Positions 42,745-54,256 of a stretch of 64,000 bases of DNA are shown piece by piece. The stretch is taken from contig JABTTQ020001795.1 of NCBI GenBank assembly GCA_016081115.2, positions 1,389,991 through 1,453,990 on the forward strand, read 5' to 3'. The stretch is from Rehmannia glutinosa. Its lineage: Eukaryota; Streptophyta; Magnoliopsida; Lamiales; Orobanchaceae. How positions within the stretch are numbered: position 1 is the first letter of the stretch; every line of letters begins with the position of its first letter. The notes under the pieces were generated by a model. The model did no database searches, was not told the DNA's origin, and worked only from the letters and a program-made list of their open reading frames with translations. The position numbers and the translations under genes are program-made.

Positions 42745-45640
42745 ATGGCACCAAAGAAATCATCAAGCTTTGCACTCGATTTTTTAGTGAATTATCGAGA
42801 AAGTGTATTATGGTGCACTCATCTATCTTTGAAGGATTGGTTAAGCAATCAACAGACCAGGGAAGGGTTAAGACGATCGTCAAGCACCTGGAAAAATCGG
42901 GACTTTGAAGTTCCTCACTCTACAGATGCCACAGATCTATCTTGAAGAGGTGGCAATGTTCTATGTGAACGTGTTAATTCATGATGATGGTATCCATTCT
43001 TTTGTGAATGGTAAAGAGGTCAAGATTATCGCAATGACTTGACTTAGAGCCGCTTCATCTTCCCGGCCCGGCGGACTCACAGAGTGAAGGACTATGAGTT
43101 CGATCTCAGAAGATTTGGGAGGAGATTGTTGTGGAAGAGGCTACTGCTAAGTATAATGCATCAACCACGAAGGCTGTTATCAAGGAGGAATACTACAAGC
43201 TAATGGATGTGGTAGCTAAGTGCGTGGATATCAAGTTTGGCTCTTACAATTAGTTGTCTCTTGCTAAGCTGACTGTAATGGCATCCATCTTGGAAGACTT
43301 GGAAGTTAACTGGAGCGAGTACATCTTCGACAAGCTGTGTCAGAATGTACATCATGTGGAGGTAGAGGGAGTTCAAGAATACCTTGGGCTACGGAATAGT
43401 CCTTGTGTATTTGCTCAAGAAGAAGGGCTTACCTATGAGGAAGGGGAACCCGTTTCACGTGAACAAAAGGTTATCCAAGGGCAACTTGTCAGCTACTCAG
43501 AAAAAGGCCCATGCAAAGAAGAAGGATACTTCTGAGGGGGAAACAACTGAATCTTCTCATGTTTCCCCAACTGCACTAGCTCCATCAGTTCCACGAAAAA
43601 GAAGAATATTTGCACCTCGCAAGCCAACTGTCAAGAAAAAAATCTCAGTTGCAGACAGGGCTGAGAGATGAACCGGAAAAATCAGCTGTCAGGGTTGAAG
43701 GTGAGAATTTTGAAGATACAGAATCAGTTGAGATTCCTTTGTAGAGGCACTCTAAGAGGAATCAGGACAAGCAGACAGAATTGTTGAAAGAGCTGCAATC
43801 GAATCAACTGCTATGGACACAACCGTAGTTGAGCCAAAAAAAAGTCAAGGTCGATGACACAACTGCAATGGTCAGTGAAAAGACAGCTGGTGAGACTGTT
43901 AATGAACTTGTTGTGGAGGTTAGACCACAAGAAGAAGAGTTAGCTATCAGGGATGAAGCTGCATTTGAAGTACCTGAATCACCTGCTTATCCAAACATTG
44001 AGGCTAAGTTGTATATTTGGAGAATGTAGAAGTTGAGCAAGAGTCGTTTTCAATTTCTGAGGCCCGAGATGATCAAAGAGGAATTGTGGCTTCTTGAATT
44101 CCTGAAGAATGTTGAACCTCACAAATGTCCTTTCACTGACACAATTATTCTAAATATATACATCATTGATGAAGGAGGTGATAGAGTGGAGGCTGCACAG
44201 TTAAGGCAAGCGATAAGAGAATCCCGTGAGATGACTGAGCGAGCACAGTTGTCTAGGGCTGGGGAAACATCATCCCCCACCTTAATTATTGAAGGAGTGG
44301 TGAGAGACACAACTGATCTCTCATCACTAACTCACTCCCACTCTGACGAAGACACTGGAAATTAGGGATTTGGCGATGAAGCTGGGATTGAAATGGTTCA
44401 ATTAGTTGAATATTTGCCAATGGGGAACTCAACAGAGCCACACCCGAAGACTGGTGTTGAGACAACAAAGACCGAATTAGTTGAAACAACATAAACAACT
44501 ACATTACATGTGATAGTTGATTGAGTGTAATTCAAGATCAATCAGCTGAGGGGGAAATTAAGCACCCTACAACCCAGGTTCCTTCTGAAAATCCTGAAAG
44601 GGTTGTGGAGGCGTAAGAAATTTTGCAGATAGGGGGTGAAGTAGAAGAAGTTGAAGTTCTTTGAAAGACAGTGATGTTACAGTGGTTGAGACTGTTGTAA
44701 CTGAGGTGAAGGTTAGAAGAAATGCTGAAGCCACAACGGTTAAGACTGTTGTTGGCACTGAAAGTACAATCCGAGTGTTGAGACTAATGAGGATCCCAAT
44801 ATTGTCGAAGACCCAACAATGGTTAAGACTGCTAGGGGGAATGAAGAGGTAATTAGGGATGATCAGCCAGTTGATCTGAATCCAGGATCAGAGTCATTTG
44901 ATCCTGTTGATGAGCCTATGGTAGTAGATGCGCAAGCTGAGACACACATTGAAAATCCATTGAATCCAACAGAATCAAAAAGGCAAGAATCAGAGGCAGC
45001 AGACTCAGAATCATATGATATGATGATGTTCAGTGAATCAACTAAATCAGATCAAGAAATAAATGATGCTGTGGGAGGTTTAAACTTTGCAAAAATGGGT
45101 TTTGTTTTGGTAGACCCTTCTCCTCAACCTGCTAGTTCTCATGCACATTTGGTCATTAAGGTGATGCCTGATGCACCGATTACTCAACATGAAGTACACA
45201 TCGCTGTTGCCGGTGAAGTTATTAAGACACATCCGAGGGCGATCGGCTCCAGGCTCACACAAGTGCACCTGCTAATGAAGCTACCTCAGCTGAGGCACAC
45301 ATAGTTGTTTGTTAGGCAGAAGAGGCAAGGATTCCTAAAGGTGACGTGGGACCTTCCTCCAATCCTATTGACACATTGGGCATGATCAATTTTGAATTTT
45401 GGGAAGAGATCCCCTGGAAGATTCTGAGGATGAAGACATGTTCCACATCCATGTTGAAGCTCAAGACCTCAATATTCCTAAGGAAATGAGGATCGTTCGT
45501 ATGGTTAAGAGTTTGAATTTGCTCCGGAAGACACCGTGAACAAGCTAGAATTTTGCAAGGCTTTTCGCAACATGTTTGGAGGAATGGCGAGTGGAATAGG
45601 GCTTCGTGGACTTGTGTAGATAGATTGATAATCACGATGC
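42745..45640 (+). pseudogene. Accessory ORF region 3' of pol in Copia A, decayed
   Basis: ATG 42745 starts MAPKKSSSFALDFLVNY. The reading then shifts frame repeatedly: EEVAMFYVNVLIHDDG (about 42940), LAKLTVMASILEDLEVNW (43263), a Lys-rich stretch VPRKRRIFAPRKPTVKKK (about 43588), and long acidic Glu/Val/Thr-rich stretches to 45300. The globular N-terminus, basic middle and acidic tail recall uncharacterised repeat proteins in Lamiales genomes (from memory). It is not a known env or polymerase protein, and the role is unknown. At least ten stops or frameshifts break it. Confidence 0.55.
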
Positions 45641-47893
45641 AACTATCATAACTCACATCCGTGGCATAGTGTGTAGAATCAAAGAGTGGATTGATGAGTG
45701 TAAAATTACGTGCATTTGAGGGTTCAAAATATATGTATTTGATGCATTTGCATGCATATTTAGTGTGTTTTGGTTGGTTTCATTTGTTGGGCGTGATACT
45801 GCGTAATCTTGTAAATTCTTATAGGAAATGGAGCTAAATTGAATATAAAAGGATATCACGTTCCAAAGTATAGGTCACGAGCTAAGATACGAGCCAATAT
45901 GTTAAGGAGAGAAGCATGGACGATCAAACAAAACGGAATTTCCTTCAAAGACATCCAAATGCGCTAACAGTTTCTAAAACTAACAGGGTTTAGTATTTTG
46001 GCCATAACCTTCTCTACAAAATTGATATTAAGGTGATTCAAGTGGCTATGGAAATTTAAGAGAAAGGTCTACAACTTTCATGAAGACCCATGGAGCATAT
46101 TCGAACAAAAACACGGACAAAAATACATCACACGGTTGGACCATGTGGTGTCACACGGCCCTGTGAAAATGCCGGTGCGGAATGACACAAGTTTGGGGGA
46201 GATGTGGTGAAAATTTATGAAAAAAAGAGTGGAAGTTGACAAAAGAAAGATAAATGAGCGAGATTTGGGTAAATGAAAAAAATACATGAAGCTCGAAAAA
46301 GAAAGAAATATCTACGAAGAAGAAGAAAATCGAGCAAAGCAAATGAAAAATTCTGAAAATTGTGAAAAAATGAGAGCTTGAGGCTAAAGAAAAGAAAAAT
46401 AGCAAAAAGGCCTAAAGAATGAAAAAGGAGAAACAAAGGGTGGAATTGAGTTGAAAAAAGAAAATGAGTACTATGCTGAAATTGGGTTGGTGAATTGCAA
46501 GTCTGTATGCTTAAATTCTATTTGCTCAAGTCAAGTCACTTAATCCAAAATTTTCCTACCCTTACCAAAGAGCCTATATTACAGCCAAATGAAAGTCCTT
46601 TTTTATTCTTAGATTGTGCACACAAAAGTGGTCAAGATGTTAGACGATTTGCAAGCCTATGGTAGTTCTACTTTTACTGAATTAAATTTGAGCGAAAACA
46701 CTATCCATACACTTTTGAGAGTCGAGTGATATACTATCTACTTGTGAGTCGCGATGTCGAGTACCTAAGAGAGTATTGACTACGCCGAGTTTATGAATGA
46801 TGACTTCTTGATTATTTTTCTTAAGCATGGAGTCAAATGCTATTTAATGTTCATAGTGTTCTTGTGTGTTCTTTTTACCCCTTGTTTGTTCATAGTGTTC
46901 TTGTGTGGTGCCACACGGCCAGGCCATGTGGGACTCTGCAGATGCATTTTTATGGAGTTCTTTTCCCATTGCAACTCTACAAGTGACCTCTCCAAGCACC
47001 TATATAAAGGGACCAAGGCACGAACAATTTTCATCATCATACATCATCCAACATCACTTCATACGGAGAAAACACATCAAATTTTGCGGGAACACAAGAT
47101 TCAAAGTCTTCGAGAGAGGAGGGCTAGGTCACGAAGAACACCACAAGGCCTTTCGCACCTAAGGGAGCACCAGAGCTTCGAAGACTTAGGAGGGAAATCC
47201 ATCCTGACAAGAAGGTTTTTTTTCTATGTCTAGATCTCTTGTCTGTGCTTAAACAATGCCATAATGTTGATTTGAATTTGTCATGAGTTTGTAATCAATG
47301 TTTGGCTAATCTTTAGGATCTTGGGGCATAATCAAAAGTGTGGATTCATGTTAAATCTTGATTAATTGTTTTCTTAATTGATTCATGTTTTCTATTTTAT
47401 GAATTCAAGTGCTTATTCTTAATTGCGTTTTAATTGACCAATAATTTACATGTCATATTTGTTAGTGCGAAATTCGGAAGAGTTCTAACAAAGACAAAAA
47501 TCAAATTCGAGACATAAACGGGTGAATCGAGTCGGGAGATCTACAAGCTGTTTGTGGGGAGTCATTAAATTCAAAGATATTTTGGGAGTTAATAATAGTT
47601 GTATCGAGTTGGGAGACCTACAGATGTTATTAATCTATTGTTTATGCGCCGTCCGGGAGAGGGAATACACTATCTTAGTAATTGAACCCATAGAATTGCA
47701 TGAATTGATTTTGAAACTTTAATTGGATTTAATATTGAAGAAACATGTTGAGATTATGTGTCTAAGGTTGCTCTGTAGTTGTTGAAAATACTTGTGGCTT
47801 CGCAAATTTATTTATTTTTCTTTTTATTTTTGATAGTTTTATAAACTTGATATTCGGTCGCTTCAATAAAATTAGAATACGATGTTATTATAG

Positions 47894-49426
47894 TGTAGGT
47901 CCCAAGGGTGTGAGTGTAAAGTTTAGAAGGGGGTTGAATAAACCTTACCAACTTTTCGATTTAGTCCTTTTAAATCGTTCGGAGTTAATACTTCAATTTG
48001 AGTCCTTGATGGACAACTAAGTTAGTTAATCAGAGTTAGTCACTCAGCGACTCGGACAGAGTTTGTAGATAGAATAACTCAAATTGTTTTGACAAAAGAC
48101 TTAACTTCATTGTGATATGTTTTTTTGGAAGACTTAACACCCTTGAATTTGGTTAAGTTTGTTTTAATACTTGGTTTTTAGACGTGGTTGATTATCAATT
48201 GGATAGCAAATTAATCAACGAGATATAAAAGGAATATCGAGAAATTAAAGTCTTGAAATGTAAATGACACAATAAGTTTTTATAGAGGTTCGAAGATGGG
48301 GTAATTCTTATACTCCTCTCTTCTCCAACTCTAGAGGAATCCACTAATCTTGATCGATATACGAGTGGTTAATTGATCCGGATACAAGTCTTGATCACAC
48401 AGTGACTTGATCCTTTGGGACTCGATCGGAGATGCTTGGTCACCACAAATTGGCTTCTCGTGCGACTCGGCTTCTTCACAGGGCAATTGCCTTGCTACTA
48501 CGACCCACTTGCTCAAGCTTCTTGGATTTGATCACGAAGCCCTCCAAAAACTCGAGACTGGTTCGACCTTGAACCTTTCTACAATCCTCCGTGGAATGTA
48601 GACCCCTTAATTCTTCAAATATTTTCCTCTTCAACTAATAGAAGTTGTCTTTCCTTCACGGTGAGTGTTGGATTGATTTCCCGTAATGTAAGCTTGAGGA
48701 TTGATCTGGAATGACTTGAGAATATTTTTGGTTATAGTTCGAATGTTAGCTTGAATGTTCATGGTTCAGGTTGTAACCTTCTCTCAGAGTGATTCCTCAG
48801 CCTTTTATAGTGATCTTTTAAAAATTTGCCCGTTGAAGAGATAGGCTTATTTTTAAAAGATACTTGTGGTCGTTGGCTTGTCTTGTTGCGTCCTTGGAAT
48901 TGCCACTTCCTCGTATGAATGATTCTTGACTTTTTAGAGTTAAACACGAGTTGATGCTTCCCATTGGTTTATTCCTTTTGCACGCTTCTGGGAGTGAGCA
49001 CTTCAAGAAAGGCAATATGGAGATATTACTTGTTTAAGTAATTCTCTTGATTTCTGTGCAACGGATCTCTTTCGATTATCTCGACTTATTGCATTTTCTT
49101 AACTTCCCAGTTGACTTGAGTCGACTTCCAATCATTGGATGACTCTTTATCACTTCAACTAGAGACTTGCATTTGTCTTGAGTTGTCTTGTGACACTTCA
49201 CTCATTTGTATCTCATTTGCACCTTGATCGAGTTCTGTCTTCTCTTCCTTGCTACACTCAGTGCGCACAAAGCGGAGTCTTCCTTCTAGTCTCTAGTTGT
49301 CTTCTTGCATGTTCGGGCATAGGTGACTTGACTTAGCTCGACCAACCCTATCTATTACAATGCAATTTACAACGAGAAAAATGGGGTGCCAACTTTCTAT
49401 TTTAAGTTTTACATGGCATTCATCAA
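47894..49426 (-). repeat. 3' LTR of Copia B, truncated at its inner end
   Basis: Starts TGTAGGTCCCAAGGGTGTGA (plus-strand view) and follows the 5' LTR of B closely to ACATGGCATTCATCAA at 49426. There it is joined directly to RT sequence; the partner LTR continues for about 30 more bases to TTCCCAACA. Confidence 0.88.
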
Positions 49427-50036
49427 GGAAGAATGCGACTCTCCCATCATGCTCATTTTGAATTTGATTTGCATGAGATTTGAGAATTTATCACACAACT
49501 CTTTGTTTGTGGATCCAAAGATGATGTCATCCACATATATTTGAACAAGCAGTATACTCTTCCCATCTTGAATTCTGAAGAGTGTTCTATCCACTTTGCC
49601 TTTTGTGAATCCGTTCTCGATCGGGAATTGTGATAATGTATCATACCATGCTCGGGTGCTGTTTCAATCCATATAAAGCATTTTTGAGTTTGTATACCTT
49701 ATCTCCAAGAGTCTTACGCTCAAATCCTGGAGGTTGTTCAACATATACTTCTTCTTCCAATAACCCATTAAGGAATGCACTCTTTACATCCATTTGATAT
49801 ACAATAAAGTTCTTGTGAGCTGCATAGGCAAGAAACATTCTTATTGCTTCCAATCTTGCCACAAGAGCAAAAGTTTCATCAAAATCTATTCCTTCTTCTC
49901 GGCAATACCCTTTGGCTACCAATCTTGCTTTGTTTCTCACCACAGAACCTTTCTCATTCATCTTGTTTGAACACCCATTTAGTCGATAACATTTTGATGG
50001 GTAGGTTTTTGAACCAATTCCCACACTTTATTCCTC
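49427..50036 (-). pseudogene. Copia B reverse transcriptase
   Basis: Minus-strand RT blocks in order: NKARLVAKGYCREEGIDF, FALVARLEAIRMFLAY, VYQMDVKSAFLNGLLEE, YVEQPPGFE and KLKNALYGLKQ, then a short disturbed stretch and the catalytic YVDDIIFGSTN (49537-49505). It ends FKMSMMGES near 49433, where the deletion junction with the LTR begins. One frameshift separates the two halves near 49640. Confidence 0.87.
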
Positions 50037-51385
50037 TCAAACTGATTTAGCTCTTCTTGCATGGCTTGAATCAATGTGTGTCATCGATGCTTGTGACACA
50101 TCTTTTGGCTCTATTTGTGAGATGAAGCAAGTAAACATTGCTTCTTGTTGAGTTCTGGATCTAGTTTTCACACCTTCTCTTACATCTCCAATGATTAGTT
50201 CTGGTGGATGGTCTCTCAGCCATCTTACATCAGGTATGAGTAAGTTAGCTGGATTGATCGTCTTGCGGTGTGTCATTTTGATCGGCTCTCTCATCATCAT
50301 TTAGCTGCAGATTTTCCGGTGTCTTTGAGACTCATCTATCTCATCTTCATCTGGATTTATAATTCGGCTTGGCTTCAACCTAGGGACTCTTCTCCATGGT
50401 TGGTTGATTCAGCTTATCAGTTGACTCTTCAATGTCTTCTCCATTTACGTTGGGTTCATCAAACACCACATGGATGGATTCTTCGTAACCATTGTCCTCT
50501 TGTTAAGCACTCTGAAGGCTTTTGAGGCTTTTCCCGGTGAGTATCTGAAGATACCTTCATCAACTTTAGCATCAAAGGCCTTTAAATTATCTTTGCCATT
50601 GTTATGGATGAAGCATTTGCATCAAATATTCTAAAGTATGCAATATTTTGCTTTCTCCTGTCCAAATCTCATAGGGAGTCTCTGTCATTTGTCTGTTTAT
50701 CATGCATCTATTTTGAGTATAGCATGTTGTGTTTATTGCTTCAACCCAAAATCTTTTAGGCAGCCTGCTTGACTAACATGGTCTCTTCTTTGAGAGTTCT
50801 ATTCCTTCTTTCGCAACTCCATTCTGCTTTGTGGAGTCCTTTGCTGCAGATAATTCATGACTAATGCCATTTTCAATACGATCTTGAGTTATTATACCAT
50901 TGACAAACTCGGTTCCTCTGTCAGATCTTATTTTTATAATGGTTTGACTCTTCTCATTTGTATTCTCTTCATCAATTTGTGGTAGTTTCTGCAGAGTTTC
51001 TTTCTTCTTACACATGAATATTGTCCATGTATATCTTGAGTAGTCATCTACTACCACCAAGAGTGTATTTCTTCCCACTTATCTTTGGTGGTTCAACTGG
51101 ACCAAATAGATCCATATGTAGCAGGTGCAATATTCTTGTTGAAGATGGACATGTCTTTTCTTTGAATGATAATTTGATCTGTTTTCCCTTGACATGCATC
51201 ATATATACTTTTCTTCTTGTATACTTAGTCCGGAAGTCCTTCCACAAGATTACTTCTTGCAAGTTTGTTAATAGTTTTGAAATTCGAGATGATTCTCGGC
51301 TTTGCCACAACCAACTTGATTCCCGTGCTCTTTGCTTGAGACAAGTGCTTGGTGTTGTAGTTGACCAATCTACCACATACATGTT
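50037..51385 (-). pseudogene. Copia B integrase and pol linker
   Basis: From high to low coordinates: a pre-integrase remnant (MYVVDWSTTTP, then a frameshifted zinc region ending GKQIKLSFKEK), LLHMDLFGPVEPPKISG, a frameshift, LLVVVDDYSRYTWTIFM, and IIKIRSDRGTEF with the second catalytic Asp (about 50925). Then comes TKQNGVAKEG with the expected catalytic Glu region changed (AERR-type residues replaced), a gap, and the linker LLIPDVRWLRDHPPELIIG..TRSRTQQE. Many stops occur. Confidence 0.83.
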
Positions 51386-52485
51386 CTTTTGTCACGCATC
51401 CTTGCAACACTATTTCATTAGTTTCAGATCCATCTTGATTTGGCATACACCATGTGAATCCAACATTGTAGCCTTTGTCACGAGTTGACTTATGCTTAGC
51501 AAGTTGAAGTTGAGGCCTTCAACATATGCAACATCGTAATTTCTAATCCATTTTTCTTGATGGATCCAATGCCTCTTATTTCTCCTGGAGCTTTATTTCC
51601 TCCAAATATGAATTTTGCACCTCTAACATCCTTGAATTTTGATAGATCTTTCTTATTTCTGTCGTAATATGGAAGCAGCCACTATCCGTACCCAGGCTCC
51701 TTGGCACTCATTTGCTCCTTGAAACCCAATCAAGGAAATTAGGTTTTAGGTACCCATACTTGCACAGGTCTGAGGGGTTAGTATTGTAAGATGATCCAAC
51801 CAACCTATAGCCAATTGATTTGACTCTAAGGGGTTGCCATCTATCGAGTGCCATAATCATAATTAATTTTGGCAAATTGTGGCAGGGGTTCTAGGTTCAT
51901 CAAATTGTCTCTTTTGTCGTATGCTGTGTATGTGTTTTAGCAATTGCCTTCTTTGGGTAGTTGTGATATCTCCGAGTGTAGTGCCAGGTGCATATGTGTC
52001 TTGATGATAGCTCTTATGCCTTTGGAATGGCCTTTCTTTGAGTTCTAGGCCTTTGCCACTTTCAGCTTATATTCCATAGGTCTTTTTGATAGTTCACATT
52101 ATTCCAATCGGCTTGGCTTGGGTATTTTCTACCATTCCCATCATATGTGTTTCTTTTATAGAATTTCGGGGCTTTTGGTAGCTCTGTTTCTTCTTCTGAG
52201 TATCTCTGTTTGGAGTTTCTTTGAGGAACTTGGTGGATTTCTTCTCATTTGTCCTCTCGGCATATTCAAGCGGTTTGTTTTCCTTTTCCTTTATAACGAG
52301 GCCAGTTTGCTTGTGATTGTGCTTTGGAATAAATGTGTGCATCATTTGGAGTTTTGGATTTTAGAGATACTTCATTGCTTGAAGATCCCTTTTCCAAAAT
52401 CACTTTTGGAACTTGACATAGCATAGAGGAATTAAAACCTAAGTCCATCTTGTCTCCACATTCTATTTGACTCATAATAAGATCA
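51386..52485 (-). pseudogene. Copia B protease region and gag-pol linker, decayed
   Basis: The protease motif is recognisable as TDSGCFHITT near 51665-51695, where the family norm is D-S-G-C-S-H-M-T-G. Downstream pieces GNKAPGEI and KGYNVGFTWCM match Copia A. Between 51750 and 52485 only fragments without domain similarity are seen. Confidence 0.65.
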
Positions 52486-54054
52486 TCAATGTTTTGGATG
52501 CTTAGTGAATGAAACTATCACATTTTTGAGGTCATTCTCCCTCTTTTCTATAGCAGCTATCTCTGCTATTAACTTAGCATTTTCAGCCTTTAGACTTTTA
52601 TTCTCATCAGCTATTTGATTTAGAGTACTCAGCTCCTTAGTCAGCTGTGAGTTTTGGCTCTTAAGTAGGTTGTTTCCCTCATTTAGTAGTGTGTGTGAGG
52701 ATTTAATGTGTTCAAAATCTTTCATCATTTTGCCTAATGAATCATAAAGATTAGTGGGTGATGAAGTGTGTGTGTCACAATCACTATCACTAGTATCTGA
52801 GTGTGATGAGTTAGAGTGTACCTCATCTTCTTGGTCAGGTTGGTTTTGTTCTTTAGCCATTCGACAGATCAAGGCTTCTTCTTTGAGTCACTTGAGTAGT
52901 CCTTCACTACTCTCAGTCACTTTGTGTCTTTTGACTTGATCAGTCGGCGATCTCTGCAGCCAACATTGCCTTTCTCTTTTCCTGTCTTCTTTCCCTGAAG
53001 ACTTTTCTTTCCTCTTCATTCCTGTATTTGTTGACTACAGGATATGGGCATTCAATGGCATAGTGACCGGGTTGCCTGCAGTTCCAGCATAGGTTTTCAA
53101 CTTTTTGATCACTTCTTTCCATCCTTGGATTGTCAGCTCTTTGATATTCAACTTTTTGATGCTCTGCTCTCTTGGGTGGTCTATCTTCCCTTGACTTGGA
53201 GGGAGCTGAGTGTCTTCTGGAGGATTCACTTTTGCTTCTTTTGTAATTCTTATTGAAGAACTTGTTGAACCTTTTAACAATCAGGGCAATCTCCTCTTGG
53301 TCAATGACTTCTTTGACCTCGACTCTCTTGCCATCCTTAACAATTAGAGCAAATTGTTTTGGGCACAACTGTTTTCTTGGTCTTTTGTTCTCAACTCAAA
53401 TTCGTAGGCTTTGAGATTTGAGAATAACTCATGTAGTTGGATGTTTTGATAGGTCCATGGAATGTCTCATGGCCATGACTTTCATATCCCGCTCGGTTGG
53501 GAGACTTCTTAGAATCTTCATACACATTTTTTCTGTGTATATTCCTTTCCAAGTGCGAGACGAGTTCATTGGTAATTTACGTGAACAGAGCATCCGGTGA
53601 TCCAAGGTTTCTCCTGCAAGCATCTTAAAGTTTTCAAATTTTTGTACAACAATATATAGTTTATTTTCTTTGATTTGCTCGAGCCCCGCAAATCGAGGTT
53701 AGCTTGTCCCGATTTCTTTTGCCGTTTTGCATGGTTTGACTTTGTTGAACATGGCTTTGTCCAAAGTTTTGTAAAGAATGTCCTTGGCCACATTGTCCAA
53801 GTTATATCTTTTCTGTCATCATTTGTCCATTAAGCTTTTGGTTTTTCAACCATCGCTGGTGCCGGGAGCGACATCCTCTTCTCACCGCAATGACTCTTCT
53901 TGACTATGTTCACTTTTAAGATTTGGAGTGGCCCATCTTCTATCACTATCCACATCTCATCGTGTAATCTTTGATAGATGAGCCGCATACGAATTTTCCA
54001 ATCATCAAATTCTTCAATTGTGAACATAAGGATGCATGTCAAATTTGCTTCCAT
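52486..54054 (-). pseudogene. Copia B gag with intact zinc knuckle
   Basis: Starts MEANLTCILMFTIEEFDDWK (ATG 54054). Frameshifts follow through the middle, where DILYKTLDKAMFN-type residues can be followed near 53730-53790. An open frame from 53368 to 52940 contains KRFNKFFNKNYKRSKSES and the CCHC knuckle CWNCRQPGHYAIEC (about 53095-53055), then a basic tail. The next frame (52872-52486) is an acidic/Ser-rich stretch and a coiled coil (LTKELSTLNQIADENKSLK). Capsid plus knuckle would package element RNA; as preserved it cannot be made in one piece. Confidence 0.83.
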
Positions 54055-54164
54055 GATAATAACTTTCTTTGAATAAATTTATTTTTGAAAGATTAAGTAC
54101 TAAAACAAGCTTTGAAAATTTGAAGATCTAGTTGGTAACGATGCGGAAGGCTCAATGAACCAAC

Positions 54165-54256
54165 CGCTACGATACCACTTGTAGGTCCCGAGGGTGTGAG
54201 TGTAAGGTTTAGAAGGGGGTTGAATAAACCTTACCAACCGCTCCGATACCACATGC
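54165..54256 (-). repeat. Primer site and LTR edge of Copia B, tandemly duplicated
   Basis: The PBS core (minus GTGGTATCG) plus the first 60 or so bases of the LTR edge occur twice: PBS at about 54170-54178 with LTR edge TGTAGGTCCCGAGG (54180), then CGATACCACA at 54243-54252 with TGCAGTCCCAAGG following. Both copies run through GTTGAATAAACCTTACCAAC. Confidence 0.8.

Larger units (their letters stand above)
32514..45691 (+). mobile_element. Copia element A (plus strand): 5' LTR, gag-pol and accessory region; 3' end displaced or lost
   Basis: Begins TGTTAGGAAATTTATT, the same LTR start as the Copia LTRs ending at 55793 and 57706 on the other strand. LTR, primer site, gag, protease, integrase, RT and a downstream accessory region follow in Copia order. 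It is interrupted by a MITE, a solo Gypsy LTR, an RTE LINE and finally by an Athila-like LTR at 45692. RNase H is missing and every frame is broken. No 3' LTR in this orientation is present in the window. Confidence 0.88.

Noticed and set aside
46151..46436. Minus-strand Phe/Ser-rich frames
   Set aside because: They are in the LTR of the Athila-like element and reflect A-rich plus-strand composition.
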